DNA of 64,000 nt from Ilex aquifolium (GCA_951799425.1 OX637395.1:38588323-38652322); one strand, 5' to 3'; numbered from the stretch's first letter, positions 24,212 through 36,577 are shown. Program-made: numbers and translations. Notes: generated by a model not told the origin, from the letters alone.

Positions 24212-25341
24212 AAAAGAATTTCGTCCCCGAAATTCACACGCACAACCACGTTCAACCACGTGCCTATGCTTTCGTTTGTGGTTCTTTAACCGTCGTGAAC
24301 CATAAACAATCACTCTCCCGGACTATATTCAAATACAATCAAGTCCGTCCTTGGAGGTATCACAATATCAAGTGTACCTCTGTCCCATTTCCGGGACTAC
24401 TAGAATACGAGGTAAAGTAACCTTCTTTGTAATTTGACAATAGTACCGAAACATCCCAAGGCGAGGCATTCGGTAGTGAAGTCCTTATTCAACCTAGAGT
24501 TCTCACAACTCTACTAGTGTCATTCTATGAGGAGCCATAGAGTAGACAACATACCGGGGTGTAACTCAACACTGAAGTCTACATCCCTACGTGGAGGCAA
24601 ACATTCGTAAGCTCATAAACATCTGAGGTGGGCCAAATTCCTCTCTCACCTCGTTCCCTAGGGTAAAGCTTGCTAGCTAACCCATGAACTGTCCGTACCA
24701 ACGGAATTCATACTTTACTTGAGGTAAAACGTCATGCGTTTCTCCTAAAACTTAAAACATACACACTCCGAGGTGTAAACAGTGACCCGCTGACGATCAC
24801 AATCACTGACGACTCAGTGTGCCGTCAATCCGTCCATCCCAAGGATGACATCAAATTCTAACATGTTCGTGGAGTAGAATCCCCAAGAATCCTAGCTCAC
24901 CTTCCCGACATACCCATTTAGTACTCACCCTAGCTCCTAGGGGAGAACTCACCCACAATGGCTCTTCCAAGGTTTCAACCTCTAAGCCCAATTCCTTTAT
25001 GCAATTTAAATTGTCATAAAACAATAACTAGTATCCCAATGTAGGGACTCAGTTCAAAACATTGTGAATTTTCTCACCGTCTACCTAGTAGAGCAAGTGT
25101 CTCACACTAGTACACTTTTAACCCATGAACTATCCCGTTCATCCCTTTTTCCGAACCCAATGTTATGTTTTCTAACCCTAGTATTCATTTTCATACACAC
25201 TTTACCATGTATATAATTTACACATAACACATAATCATGTAGCACATAATCATGTAACAAATAAAACACATAACATGAATGCACATGGAATGCAATGGTA
25301 GAAACCCATTTCCCTCAAGCCCTAGGTAATCGTATACCTAA
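24212..25341 (-). other. Internal region of the LARD-like element, non-coding
   Basis: About 1.1 kb between polypurine tract and primer binding site. No gag, protease, reverse transcriptase or integrase motif was recognised on either strand beyond the conserved 3' terminal stretch near 24199-24235. Confidence 0.75.
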
Positions 25342-25353
25342 GCTCTGATACCA
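25342..25353 (-). other. Primer binding site of the LARD-like element
   Basis: On the minus strand TGGTATCAGAGC starts two bases after the 5' LTR and matches initiator tRNA-Met. Confidence 0.9.
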
Positions 25354-25355
25354 TC

Positions 25356-28342
25356 TGTGATACCCCAAAATCCGGGGGTCCGTTGATTACCCATCAACCC
25401 GCGGAATACCTGTAAATACCTAGTATCTCGATATCACACTGTTATGCCCCATTTACCGGGGTCCATAACTTAACGAAATTTGGGCAGAGTCTCCTTTGTA
25501 TGGGGAGCTCTACCCAATACCCAACCTGTGCAATACACAATTACCAGACCCATCCGAGGTCAAATATAAAGCAATGGCCGCACCGGGTCCATGTATAAGT
25601 AAACATTGGCCACACTGGGTCCAATTAACCATACTTAAATCAAAACATGAAAGACTAATCTAACAATAGTCTTTATAAGTTCTATCACAATTATTTTACG
25701 CATTACATGCCCCAAAATATAGTTTCTAACATGTAATTACACAAAACATTAAGTAAAGCCACATGCGGCTTTCTTCAAGCATGAGGGTCCAAAATGGAGC
25801 CATCCGCCGGTGTATCTCTCCCACCTGAAATGTGTTCCCGTATAGGGTGAGCCAACGCCCAGTAGAGTATTTCCTACAGAGGCTACTCCTCAACCTATAT
25901 GCATATGAAATGTTCACATGCAACATTCATAAATCCGTAACCATTCCATCAAATAATATACAATTAAATAATGTAATGCTATAATGTCATGCCATGAATG
26001 AGGTGAGACCCACCCATGTGCACTCAACCCGAGTCCACCACGACTCCCTTTACATGCTATTGTCATGTATGCAAAACCGGGCTACCTAAGCCCCATGAAT
26101 GAGATGTAACTCATGTACTTAACCCGAGCCCTCCCTGGCTCCTCAACACAATGCTAATGCCAACGTGTTTGATGTATCATGAAATGAGATGTGACTCATT
26201 TATGCACTCACCCCGAGCCCTTCCCGGCTCGACAACACAATGTAAATGCCAATGTGTACGACATGCCATGAGTGAGATGAGACTCAATCATGTAACACAC
26301 CCCGAGCCTCCCCGGCTCCTACACACACAATGAAATGTCAATGTGTCGTAAAATTCGCCGTTGATGTTATCCACTCAACGACCATTGATAAATCAAAACC
26401 CTTGTGTCTTTGTTGGGCAACGGATTTTGGTATCTCAACCGCCGGTTCCGTAAACCATGGCACTTTTCTGGAATTTCACCGCCGGACAAATGCCTGAACC
26501 ATGTAACCGGGTCTTGCACCCGAGGGGGGGATCTATCCCTTCTTGCTATACCCAGACACAAGTTTTTCCTTTATGCATGTAACCGGGCAACTCAAATGAA
26601 TATTCAATCTATCTTTCCCGAGCCCACCATCAAACACCTAGTATGGTGTTGATTAATGCAAACATACCACCACACTCATGAATGACTCCCATGAATGTGA
26701 CACAACATTATGTCCAATATGCTATGACCGCCAATGAGCAACTCTTTTCATGTCCATATGCATTTAATATACCACATAGATTGTGGTACAATACCCATGC
26801 ACAAACACACCCACACCCATGCTAACATCCCATGAATGTGATGCCCATGTCCACATACATTTAATACCACATAGATTGTGGTATAAACACCCATGCACAA
26901 CATCCCTATGACACAATGTCCATGTATGCGATGTTCCCGTGCATATGCAATGCAATGGACAATTGTCACTTGTATATCATGTTCATATATAATGAATGTC
27001 ATATGAACTAATCTCACACAATCTATTCCATTCCATGTCAATTTACATCATAACCATATAAATTCCATACTTCATCTCAACTTTGATACATCAAAACCAT
27101 ATATCAATAATTCATAATTTCAACATAAATCATATCGTACACATATGATTTTCATTCCCCACCTAAGGCATAACATGTTATTTATCCAAATAACAACTTC
27201 AATTTATTTAAGCATTTTATCAAACACATTCAAGGCAAACAACATGTAACACATATTATGCCCAATTTTTCACAAGAGATTACTTTAAGTAATTTCTACC
27301 ATTCCAAACTTGAGATAGAATTTATTCTACCATTTCAATACCCATTTCACCGAATCACAACAATAGGCAAGTGTTAAGGTTTCTAACAACCTACCCATTT
27401 TCTTCATTATTCCATAACTATAAACATATAAATATGTATACATATCTATATATATACCAAGCCATAATCATAGGCATTCTAGGTAAGAAATCAACCCAAG
27501 TAGGAGAACTCCTACCTCTTGTAGCGTGAGAATCCCGTAGGAAGCTCCCAAGACCCGAAAACCCAACTCGAAGCTTGATTTTCCCAACTCCCGAAATTTC
27601 ACCTTCGGTGAAATTCGTTGTTTTTGGTACCCACGCGTAGCCTTCGTCGACGTGATCACTTCTCCCTTCTAGCTCGACGGAATCCGAGCAAAGAAATACA
27701 ACTCGAATCTTGATTTTCGTACACTTCCATCTTTTCACATTCGGTGAAAACCATTGTTTTTGGTACCCACGCGTAGGCCTCGTCGCGTAGATGAACTTTG
27801 CCTTTTGAATCGACGAATTCCGACGGACGGAACTCCCGGAATCGGAGCGGGAAGCTTGGAGATCAAAATTTTTCTCCTCTCTCCCTTCAACGTCTGAACA
27901 CAGCCAGCTAAAGGGGCTGAAAAATCTGATTTTTCAGATATTTAGCCCCTATTTATACTTTTAATTGCGCGGTCCACATTGCACCGCATATTTTCGACTT
28001 TCGGGTCCGTTTTTCGTCCCGAAACGATTCATTATACCTCGGATTAAGTTCAAATTAATTTTATTTGAACTTTAATTCAATTATTAGAAAATTTTATAAT
28101 TTTAATAAAAAATTCGTTTTTGGGGTCATCCGAGACCCGACTGTCTCGTAAAACGTGAAAAATCCGACTATTTCGGAATTTGATGAAATTTTACATGGTC
28201 ACTAGATTTCGCGAGACGAATTCAACGGCGAAGTCCGTTTCGTCATCCGAGCTCTAGAAAAATTCAGGTTCGCAACCCGTTCATAGTGGCAAGTTATTGT
28301 TTTGCCCCTTTGTGAGTAGTTCAAATTTTCCGGGGTTTCACA
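25356..28342 (-). repeat. 5' LTR of the LARD-like element
   Basis: 2987 bp, near-identical partner of 21212-24198. Followed on the plus strand by the target duplication CCGCT. Confidence 0.93.
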
Positions 28343-29625
28343 CCGCTGGTCCGCTACTACCAGTCAACTTAGCCTCTCGTGACCGCTACTACCATGGTCT
28401 TTTCCCCTAATTACCCCTAACTGGATCAAATTAGATTTTCTAAAGCGTAACTTAAATTTCAAATCTCGAGATAGTAAATTTTGAGAAGTTCTTATTCGAA
28501 TTATCTTGACGCGTTGCTCAAATGATTACATAGTCAATTTTTCCTCGTGACCGTTGGTTTGCTATTACTAATCAACTTTGCCTCTTGTGACCGCTACTAC
28601 CATGGTCTTTTCCCCTAATTTTTCCTAATTGGATCAAATTAGATTTTCTAAAGTGTAACTTAAATTTCAAATCTCGTGATAGTAAATTTTGAGTAGTTCT
28701 TATTCGAATTATCTTTACATAGTCAATTTTTCCTCGTGACCGCTGGTCCGCTACTACCAGTCAACCTTGCCTCTCGTGACCGCTACTACCATGGTCTTTT
28801 CCCTTAATTTCCCCTAACTTGATCAAATTAGATTTTCTAAAGCGTAATTTAAATTTCAAATCTCGAGATAGTAAATTTTGAGGAGTTCTTATTCGAATTA
28901 TCTTGACGCGTTGCTCAAACGATTACATAGTCAATTTTTCCTCGTGACCGCTAGTCCACTACTATCAGTCAACTTTGCCTCTCGTGACCGTTACTACCAT
29001 GATCTTTTCTCCTAATTTCCCCTAACTGGATCAAATTAGATTTTCTAAAGCGTAACTTAAATTTCAAATCTCGAGATAGTAAATTTTGAGGATTTCTTAT
29101 TCGAATTATCTTGACGCGTTGCTCAAACGATTACATAGTCAATTTTTCCTCGTGACCGCTGGCCCGCTACTACCAGTCAACTTTGCCTCTCGTGACCGCT
29201 ACTACCATGGTCTTTTCCCCTAATTTCCCCTAATTAGATCAAATTAGATTTTCTAAAGCGTAACTTAAATTTCAAATCTCGAGATAGTAAATTTTGAGGA
29301 GTTCTTGTTTGAATTATCTTGAAGCGTTGCTCAAACGATTACACAGTCAATTTTCCTCTTGTGAGCGCTACTACCATGATCTTTTCCCCTAATTTCCCCT
29401 AACTGGATCAAATTAGATTTTCTAAAGCGTAACTTAAATTTCAAATCTCGAGATGGTAAACTTTGAGGAGTTCTTATTCGAATTATCTTGACGCGTTGCT
29501 CAAACGATTACATAGACAATTTTTCCTCGTGACCGCTGCTCCATTACTACCAGTCAACTTTTCCTCTCATGACCGCTACTACCATGGTCTTTTCCCCTAC
29601 TTTCCCCTAACTGGATCAAATCAAA
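28343..29625 (+). repeat. 208-bp tandem repeat array 1, right part (6 units)
   Basis: Six more units, with TTTTCTAAAG starting at about 28436, 28634, 28824, 29041, 29249 and 29418. The last unit breaks off at GGATCAAATCAAAG, about 120 bp before the TATA box of PR1-1. Together with the left part the array has 14 units. Confidence 0.93.
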
Positions 29626-29745
29626 GAGTGTAGACAGTCATTTTCAATGTTAAATGGTCATGACTTCTTGAATGGTTGCATGACATGCGTTAATCATTTG
29701 ACAATTCAAACGTAGGAAATAGAGAAATTTCCACAATATTTTCCT

Positions 29746-29753
29746 ATATAAAT
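29746..29753 (+). promoter_or_regulatory. TATA box of PR1-1
   Basis: TATATAAA lies about 62 bp before the ATG. The same promoter core is found before PR1-3 (49464-49471) and PR1-4 (51770-51777). Confidence 0.8.
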
Positions 29754-29814
29754 CCTCCATTATGTGCATTACTTCTCATAAAAAATCCAAGTTTTTTATT
29801 TTCTCGAATACAAA

Positions 29815-30449
29815 ATGAGGTCGTTTGATATCTCAATTACTCTTTCTTGTCTCATTGTCTTAGCAACCTTTCATTTCTCTCATGCCCAAAACTCTCCCCA
29901 AGACTACCTTGATGCCCACAATGCAGCTCGTTCACAGGTGGGTGTTGGCACTATGACATGGGACGACAACGTTGCAGCCTATGCACAAAACTATGCTAGT
30001 CAGAGGATTGGTGACTGCAATCTCGTGCACTCGGGCGGTCAATATGGTGAAAACCTTGCTAAAGCCACTCCCTCCTTGACAGGTACTGTTTGAGATTTTT
30101 ATGTAGTGAAACAATCGTTCTTATAAATATAAATAGAATTCTATCGAATCATGTAAATTCTCATGTTCGTTGTTTATTTATTTATTTTTTCTTTCATGTG
30201 TTTGATGTTTTACTGCATTGCACGTTCACAACAGGTACCGATGCAGTGAACCTGTGGGTTGATGAGAAGCGTTACTATGACCACAATTCAAACTCGTGTG
30301 TTGGAGGAGAGTGTGGGCACTACACTCAGGTGGTTTGGCGCAACTCAGTTCGTCTCGGATGCGCTAGGGTTCAGTGCAACGATGGTTGGTGGTTCGTGAC
30401 TTGCAACTACGATCCCCCGGGCAACGTCGTTGGCGAGCCCCCTTACTAG
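29815..30449 (+). CDS. PR1: Pathogenesis-related protein 1 (PR1-1), intact
   Basis: Secreted CAP-superfamily protein of plant defence that binds sterols and, in several species, carries the CAPE defence peptide at its C-terminus. Exons 29815-30082 and 30235-30449 with a 152-bp GT-AG intron give 160 residues, the family's normal length. The signal peptide is residues 1-24 (cleavage after SHA). CAP signature parts are [25 protein letters not shown] and CNYDPPGN. The tetrad His, Glu, Glu, His and six Cys are present. The last 11 residues, [11 protein letters not shown] after CNYD, fit the CAPE pattern PxGNxxxxxPY. The 208-bp array ends about 120 bp upstream of its TATA box. The intron is shared with PR1-3 and PR1-4 but absent in PR1-2 and PR1-5. 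Confidence 0.95.
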
Positions 30450-30904
30450 AGAAACAACTAAATTTTGTCCCGATTGTTTGAGGTGGCCTGCTTGTTATTA
30501 GCCATGAGAGTGCCATCATGGATAAGGCTATGTATTAGATATGTACCGAAAATAAAACAATAATGGCGCATTATATATGTAATCTATACAATAATTATGC
30601 AACATGAGTAGTTGTGATATTGTTTGTCTGTGCCTCTAAACCCCATCTCTCTCTCTCTCTCTCTATATGAGTAGGACTTCTAACAATACATGGTGGATAA
30701 TTTATTATTAATAAAAAAGATAATAACAGGGACGTTAATTAGATCTCTCTTTGATGCTAAATAAATCTTGGTAGCATGGCCTAAAGGTGAAGGATGTAAA
30801 TGACTGATTTATTACCTAGGAGAGTTATAAAAGAAGCTTCGAACTCATATTGTCCATGGGTTGAGAGCGGAAATTGAACTTTATGAATAGTAATCCTCTA
30901 TTTC

Positions 30905-30972
30905 TTGGTAGCTCAATGGTAGAATGATCGATTGTTAACTAATTCATAACAGGTTGTCAATCTCTACTCTCC
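30905..30972 (+). other. Degenerate tRNA-Asn(GUU)-like remnant
   Basis: GTAGCTCAATGGTAGAA, then GATTGTTAACTAAT (anticodon GTT in the loop) and GGTTGTCAATCTCTACT follow the order of the D arm, anticodon arm and T arm of the organellar-type tRNA-Asn. The anticodon and T stems are broken by mismatches and about two extra bases, so it cannot be a working tRNA. A second copy is at 55612-55680. It could be a plastid-derived insertion or the head of a tRNA-derived SINE. Confidence 0.4.
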
Positions 30973-32439
30973 AAACTTTCTTTGAACATTTCATTGGCAT
31001 CAAATAAAAATAAAAAATGTACAAAATAATCCCAAATTTTCCTATCATCCTAAACTCGGAAATTCCGAATGTGACCCTAAAAGCCCACTCATTCAATTTT
31101 TCTTCCATTTTCCATTTTTTTTTTAAAAAATTTAAAATTTTTCTTTATGTAGTGGAGTACTGCCAAACCCATATTGAAGTAATTAGAAGACTTCCAAGTC
31201 TTTGTGGAAAAATGACCACAAGACTAGGAAAACAAAACGTAAACTACTTGAGATGGTAGCATTTATTTATTTTTGTTGTTTAGTTGCTGATAAATTTTCA
31301 TTTTCTATGGATCCAATATATGGGGCATAATTATGGGTACCCACCATATTGTCCACTTTTTTTTTTTCTTTCTTTCTCTAATGACATCGAGAAGGACTCT
31401 ATGTAAAATGAATGAAAAATTACTTATCACTTATCTCTCCGAGACTCTTATAGGCCAAGAGTATTGTGCAATGTGTACAATCTCTATTTTCAGATTTTAT
31501 CAAGCATAGGTGGGCTTATAATCATGACTCAAAATATAAGTAAATATCAATACAACTCAGCTCTACTCACATTCACAATGACACCTTCCTTTTTGAGTGT
31601 CTTTCACGTTTTGTGTAAACCTAATTCTCACTCGACTTGCGATTAACTCGAGACATCATACCTTCTACGCCGATGACCAATTGAAATATAGTTATAACTC
31701 CTTTTTGGACAAAAAACTATATGTAGGAAAAAAATGTCTATTGCAGTAAAGTGTAGAGAAGAATGTGAGTAAAGATGTGCTTACCAAATCTTTTAGTAAA
31801 TATTGTTTATTAAATGAATGCGGGTGTTGGATCAGTAGTTCCGACCATAAAAAGTTAATGGGACCACTAATCCAACGCTCCACATTAATTTGGTAAAAGT
31901 TTGATAAGAATAGCAGTATTCGAAGAACGTTGCCTAACATTTGAATTCAATGGTCTTTTCATATGCCAGAAACTACTTATGGCACTACATGAAGTATTGC
32001 AATGTGAAGGGCACAGTTTGAAATTAATAAACTTTAAGGGTGTTAATTAGCATTGTTGTTAAACCACTTTGTTCATCATTGGATCCAATTTCCAGTTAAA
32101 ATAGTCATTTGCTATCTGCAAATGTCCGTTTTTTTTTCCAAGAAATTTTAATTTCAAAAAAGAAAGGATGGTAAATGAATTAATTTCCGTCGATAGTATT
32201 TTAACCGAAAAAAGAAGAAGAAAAAAAATACTTCAAACTGAAAAAAAAATTAACATCATCTTCAATTCTTCCTAAAACAAAATCATTAGATTTCTCTTAA
32301 TCCTTTTCTATAGTAAAGGAAGAAATTAAACTGAAGGTTAATCAACCGTAAGGTTACGAGTTCAAACCCGAAGACAATAATTTTATGCAAATAATGCTAA
32401 AGATTATACCTCCTAGAACCTAGTTTTTTTATTTTTTAT

Positions 32440-32545
32440 TTTTTTTTGGGGGGGAAGGATTGGGACTTGAATACTTGACATCAGGAAGGTAAAACCTTCA
32501 CAAGGTAAGGAGTATCATTGGACCAAATTCTCATTGGTCTATAAC
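32440..32545 (-). repeat. Candidate SINE-like fragment, minus strand
   Basis: On the minus strand it reads CCAATGATACTCCTTACC, then TTGTGAAGGTTTTACC and TATTCAAGTCCCAATCC with a C/T-rich end, similar in order to 16252-16320. The copy-2 version is near 56645-56740. Boundaries are uncertain. Confidence 0.3.
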
Positions 32546-32989
32546 CTAGTAAAATGTGTTATTTTTATAATAACCTTAATCTTTTTCCCATTTCAATAAT
32601 AAACATGCACTTTGCATATATTTTATATGGCATTGCTCCTTTTTGAAAATGAACAAAACCTAAACTTTTAAGTCGAGGTAATTTAAGTGGTAACAGAAAC
32701 GAGTTGTAAATTCAGTCGTCTTGAGTTTAGATCTTGACAACTCCTTGAGGTTAGACCATGAGATATTTATCCCTTATGAATACCCTAATTTTAGTGTGGA
32801 TGACATGTCTTTGACCAGACTGAAAAATGAATTAATCGAGATACGCGTAACTGTTCTAAACACCCTTAACCGTTGAACAAAAAAAAACCCCTAAACTTTC
32901 ACCTATTTCCCTATTAATACCTCTTGCAATATTGCTCATTATCCATCAATATTTGCATTGCACAATAGGAACATAGCAAATTAATTGGG

Positions 32990-33478
32990 GTGGGGTGGTG
33001 CAAAATTTCACTACCTCTTTTTTTTCTCATGGCCTTAGCTATCTTTCATCCCTCTCATGCCCAAAACTGGCCACGAGACTACCTCAATGCTCACAATGCG
33101 GCTCGAGCCGAGGTGGGCGTCGGTCCTATGAGATGGAACTTGACCATAGCTCGCTATGCCCAGAACTATGCAAGAAGGAGGATCGGCGACTGCAGCCTCA
33201 CGAATTCCAGTGGGGACTTTGGGGAGAACATAGACAGGGACTCCGACGATTCCTTCACCGGCGTGGCTGCTGTGAACCGGTGGGCTGGTGAGAAGCCTAA
33301 TTATGACTATAACTCCAACTCTTGTGTTGGGGGAGAGTGGCAACATACTCGGGTGGTTTGGCGTATCTCAGTTTGTCTCGGGTGCGCTCGGGTTCGATGC
33401 AGAAATGATATGTGGTTCGTTACATGTAACTATGACTATGATCCACCTGGTAACTATGTTGGACAGTGTCCTTATTGA
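32990..33478 (+). CDS. PR-1-like protein (PR1-2), no intron, start codon lost
   Basis: One open frame of 162 codons without intron; it codes for a CAP protein with signal peptide (cleavage after SHA), AHNAARAEVGVGPM, FGENID and CNYDYDPPGNYVG. No ATG begins the frame: the first codon used here is GTG. The ancestral start (as MGWCK) seems to have been at 32985, where ATG is now TTG, and is also out of frame because GGGGT is duplicated just after it. The first in-frame ATG is 33029 (M14), which would leave a very short signal peptide. The conserved GGECGHYTQ block reads GGEWQHTR: a 3-base loss fused Cys and Gly into Trp. The conserved Cys is gone and one residue is missing. An extra Cys appears in SVCLGC. 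The frame is otherwise open, so decay is incomplete or translation starts elsewhere. Confidence 0.75.
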   Translation: MGWCKISLPLFFLMALAIFHPSHAQNWPRDYLNAHNAARAEVGVGPMRWNLTIARYAQNYARRRIGDCSLTNSSGDFGENIDRDSDDSFTGVAAVNRWAGEKPNYDYNSNSCVGGEWQHTRVVWRISVCLGCARVRCRNDMWFVTCNYDYDPPGNYVGQCPY

Positions 33479-33924
33479 AGATGTTATCTTGATGTTGTGC
33501 ATGATTTACTGGTGATTATGTATATCTGAGATTTACGTTAAACGACCATATACTTTCAAAAAAACATATGGTCTGCACGATTCCTTGGTTTAGAACAAGT
33601 GTTTTCTATGTAGTATTAGGGATGCACACAAATATGGTAGCAAATAAGAAAAAGAGAGAGAGGAATGAATAATAGTGTACTAGACTTCTAAGTCTTAATG
33701 TAACAGTTCTGGTTTGTTAATAAACTGCTATCTTTGTGTGTGGTTGTATAAACAAAGTGTACTCCCATCTTTTTAATCTTCTTTTTTTCTTTCTTGTTGT
33801 CCAATTATTATAGCCGATCCATGGATAGATCATCAGGCATTGGATCTGGATTTTTCCCAACATATTTTTTTTTTCAATTTTTTATTCAATGATAGATTAA
33901 TAATCTAGAACTCTAGTGGGTCCA
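33479..33924. other. Intergenic DNA after PR1-2
   Basis: Non-coding; the same sequence follows PR1-5. The copy-2 version is interrupted by a CACTA-like element at 57956. No further feature seen. Confidence 0.7.
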
Positions 33925-36577
33925 CTGTCACACCCCCACCCTAGATCACATAGGGTGGGCGGCGGATCGGCCACCAAGGCCTTAACCAACCAACCTTGTG
34001 CATAATAAATACAAATACAGCGGAAGACAAATGATAAAGTGATCCAATCCATCGACCTAATGAATACCAGATGAATAAACTAAACATCACCAACATCATT
34101 ATTAAACTCATGTAAAACAATAATTAACCATAAGGTTCACTACTCTAAGTATAAGCAACATTATCCCCAAAAAATTGAATATTTGTCTCAAAACTATAAA
34201 AGATATTTATTTCTGAAGACCTACAATAAAATAAATTTTCAAGTCCTCTAATCCCTTGTATATCAGCAGACTTACTCCTCACCCTGATCCTCTCCTGAAA
34301 AATGTTATATGTTTGGGTGAGCACAATGGCCCGTGAATAGCAACCACCTCTAATGAGGTGTGAAAATAAATCCCACAGTTTATATATAAAAATAAACTTT
34401 GATACATACATAAGTACAACAAATAGTACTCAAATCTTTCCCACATAATCATGTAAACAAAATGATCTCATGGTCACAAATAACTTTATAAATGAAAAGA
34501 CATTTATAACTCAAAACACCCACTCATTTTCACAAATCTATATAATAAAGTAGCTTACAATTTAAATTTCAAAAGATAAACAAAATGACTTTTGCTATTC
34601 GCGGTTGAGATCGCTTTAAATTTTACTTTAAAGTTAATCTAACGGCTAATATTAACACCCTAAATTTAATAGGAAAAATAGGGCTCTAAGGGTGTGTTTG
34701 GAGTGATTTTTTAAACGTACTTCTAAAAATTATTTCTCATAAATACTTTAAAAAAAATAATAGTGTTTGAAACCTCTTCACCACTACCTCTACCCCCACC
34801 ACCACCATCGCCCCCCCACCACCGTCACCGTCGCCACCACCACCACCATCACCCCCCACCACCGCCACCATTGCTGCCCTTGCCGCCACCACAATCATCA
34901 CCGTCTCTTATCACCACCACTGCCGCCCACCACCTCTCACCCCCACTACAAACTAATGCTTAAATTCCTTTATCACTTCTCTATTTTTGTGATTTGATTT
35001 TGGATATGAATACAAATATGTTTATTGTTTACAATTTTTTATTAAACTGTGCCTTCAGGCACAGACAATAACTAGTAACTTTATAAATGAAAATACATTT
35101 ATAACTCAAAACACCCACTCATTTTCACAAATAATTTTATAAATGAAAAGATATTTATAATCCAAAACACTCATACAAATTCAGTCTCAAATACATTTGT
35201 CAAATCATGTTTGTTACCACTAGCTTGATAATTGACCCCTATGTGCACATCCCTATACCGACCACGCCGGTATACAATCTCGTTACCATTTAGACCTGGT
35301 AATCCAGTTCCCGTCTCATAAACATTATTTTCACACACACCAAAACTGTAGTTTTAGTCCCAATGCACACAAATTTTCATTTCATCACCAAAGCAATGAT
35401 ATAAAATCATCCCACAAGTTTTTCAAAATTCACATATATAACAGTTCACAATTGCAACCCCAAACATCAACACATATATCATACATATGAAAAATCCACA
35501 CACACGCACCCACACATTTAATATAGAAAATTCTCCCAAAAGAAGTAGTAAACTACTCACCTTGATTCCCAAAATCCAATTCAAAGCACTCTTTCTCAAC
35601 CTCAATGCAATCACCACCTAATCCAAAATAACATATAACAATCAATCCCTATTCTTAACTTCGTCGTTTCACGATTCTATATTTAATTTTTATACTTTCT
35701 ACCCACTGATATATACTTAATATATCTTTTACATATAAATATTCTTTCTAATACGAGGTAATAGGGTATGGAAGTATTCTGGACTGTTTCGAAAATGTTT
35801 CTAAAATTTTAGAGTCAAATCATAAATTTTGAAACTTTTGGGGTCAAAGTGTAATTTCTTTGAAAAAACGAATTTTCTGTTTTCGGGGCTGCCATAAATT
35901 TTTAAAAATAGTATTTAAGGTTCTAGAGACCCATTTTTCGAGAATACAACCTTGATTTGATTTATTAGAATAACTATCGCTTTTTAAACACTTAATCGAA
36001 ATTTTTAGGGGTCGTTTCAAAATTTCAGAAGTTTTTCAAGACTCGAGGGCTGTTTTGAAATGACAATATTTGTTTCAAACATATTGGATCAGTTCTATAA
36101 ATTACCAAGTTCCATGGTGGTCAAAATTGAGTTTATAAAAGTATAGGGGTCAAAACAAAGCTATTTAAAACTAAAGATGAGGTTTCCAAAATTTCATAAT
36201 CTTCTTCTTCCTCAACCTTACTTATCGAGTAGCTTTTGGTATGTAACTTTTCTTTCTTCTCCCTTCCCAATATCTTCTTAACACAAATACCACTCTATTA
36301 TATATTGAATTCATATATTTTAACCCTACAAACCTACCCATATGAATTACTTGAAAGATTATATCAGAATACAAACTTGTATATGTGTACGTATAATGAT
36401 TAACTACAAAGTTAAATTTCAATATGAAGACTAACCTTGATGATCAAATCTTCTAGTTTACTTCATTCTTCTCTAAATCCCCTTCTTTCTTTCTCTTCCT
36501 TTTTCTTTACTCAAAACCCTAGCCTCTCCTCTCATTTCTCTTATTCTAACGTGTGTGTAGGTGTGATTATGAGAAGA

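Larger units (their letters stand above)
21212..28342 (-). mobile_element. Non-autonomous large-LTR Gypsy-type retrotransposon (LARD-like)
   Basis: Two 2987-bp LTRs (21212-24198 and 25356-28342) enclose only 1157 bp of internal DNA without a plausible gag-pol frame. On the minus strand the LTR starts TGTGAAACCCC and ends in TCACA. The primer binding site is at 25342-25353 and a polypurine tract at 24199-24211. The 5-bp target duplication CCGCT is at 21207-21211 and 28343-28347; joining the flanks restores a normal 208-bp repeat unit. The purine-rich end (AAATTCTTTTAAGAGGGGA on the minus strand) is of the kind seen at the 3' end of Tekay/Del-type Gypsy coding regions. Large LTRs with a non-coding interior fit a LARD that depends on another element's proteins. 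Confidence 0.9.
30450..32989. other. Intergenic DNA between PR1-1 and PR1-2
   Basis: Non-coding and AT-rich. It includes the PR1-1 3' region, a CT microsatellite (about 30648-30664), the tRNA-Asn-like remnant and a SINE-like fragment. About 570 bp between two GTAAA motifs (near 31230 and 31796) are missing from the equivalent place in copy 2 (near 55985). Confidence 0.7.

Noticed and set aside
32665..32790. Possible tRNA-derived SINE (AGGTAATTTAAGTGGTAA, GAGTTTAGATCTTG)
   Set aside because: A- and B-box likeness is weak and no tail or target duplication was found.
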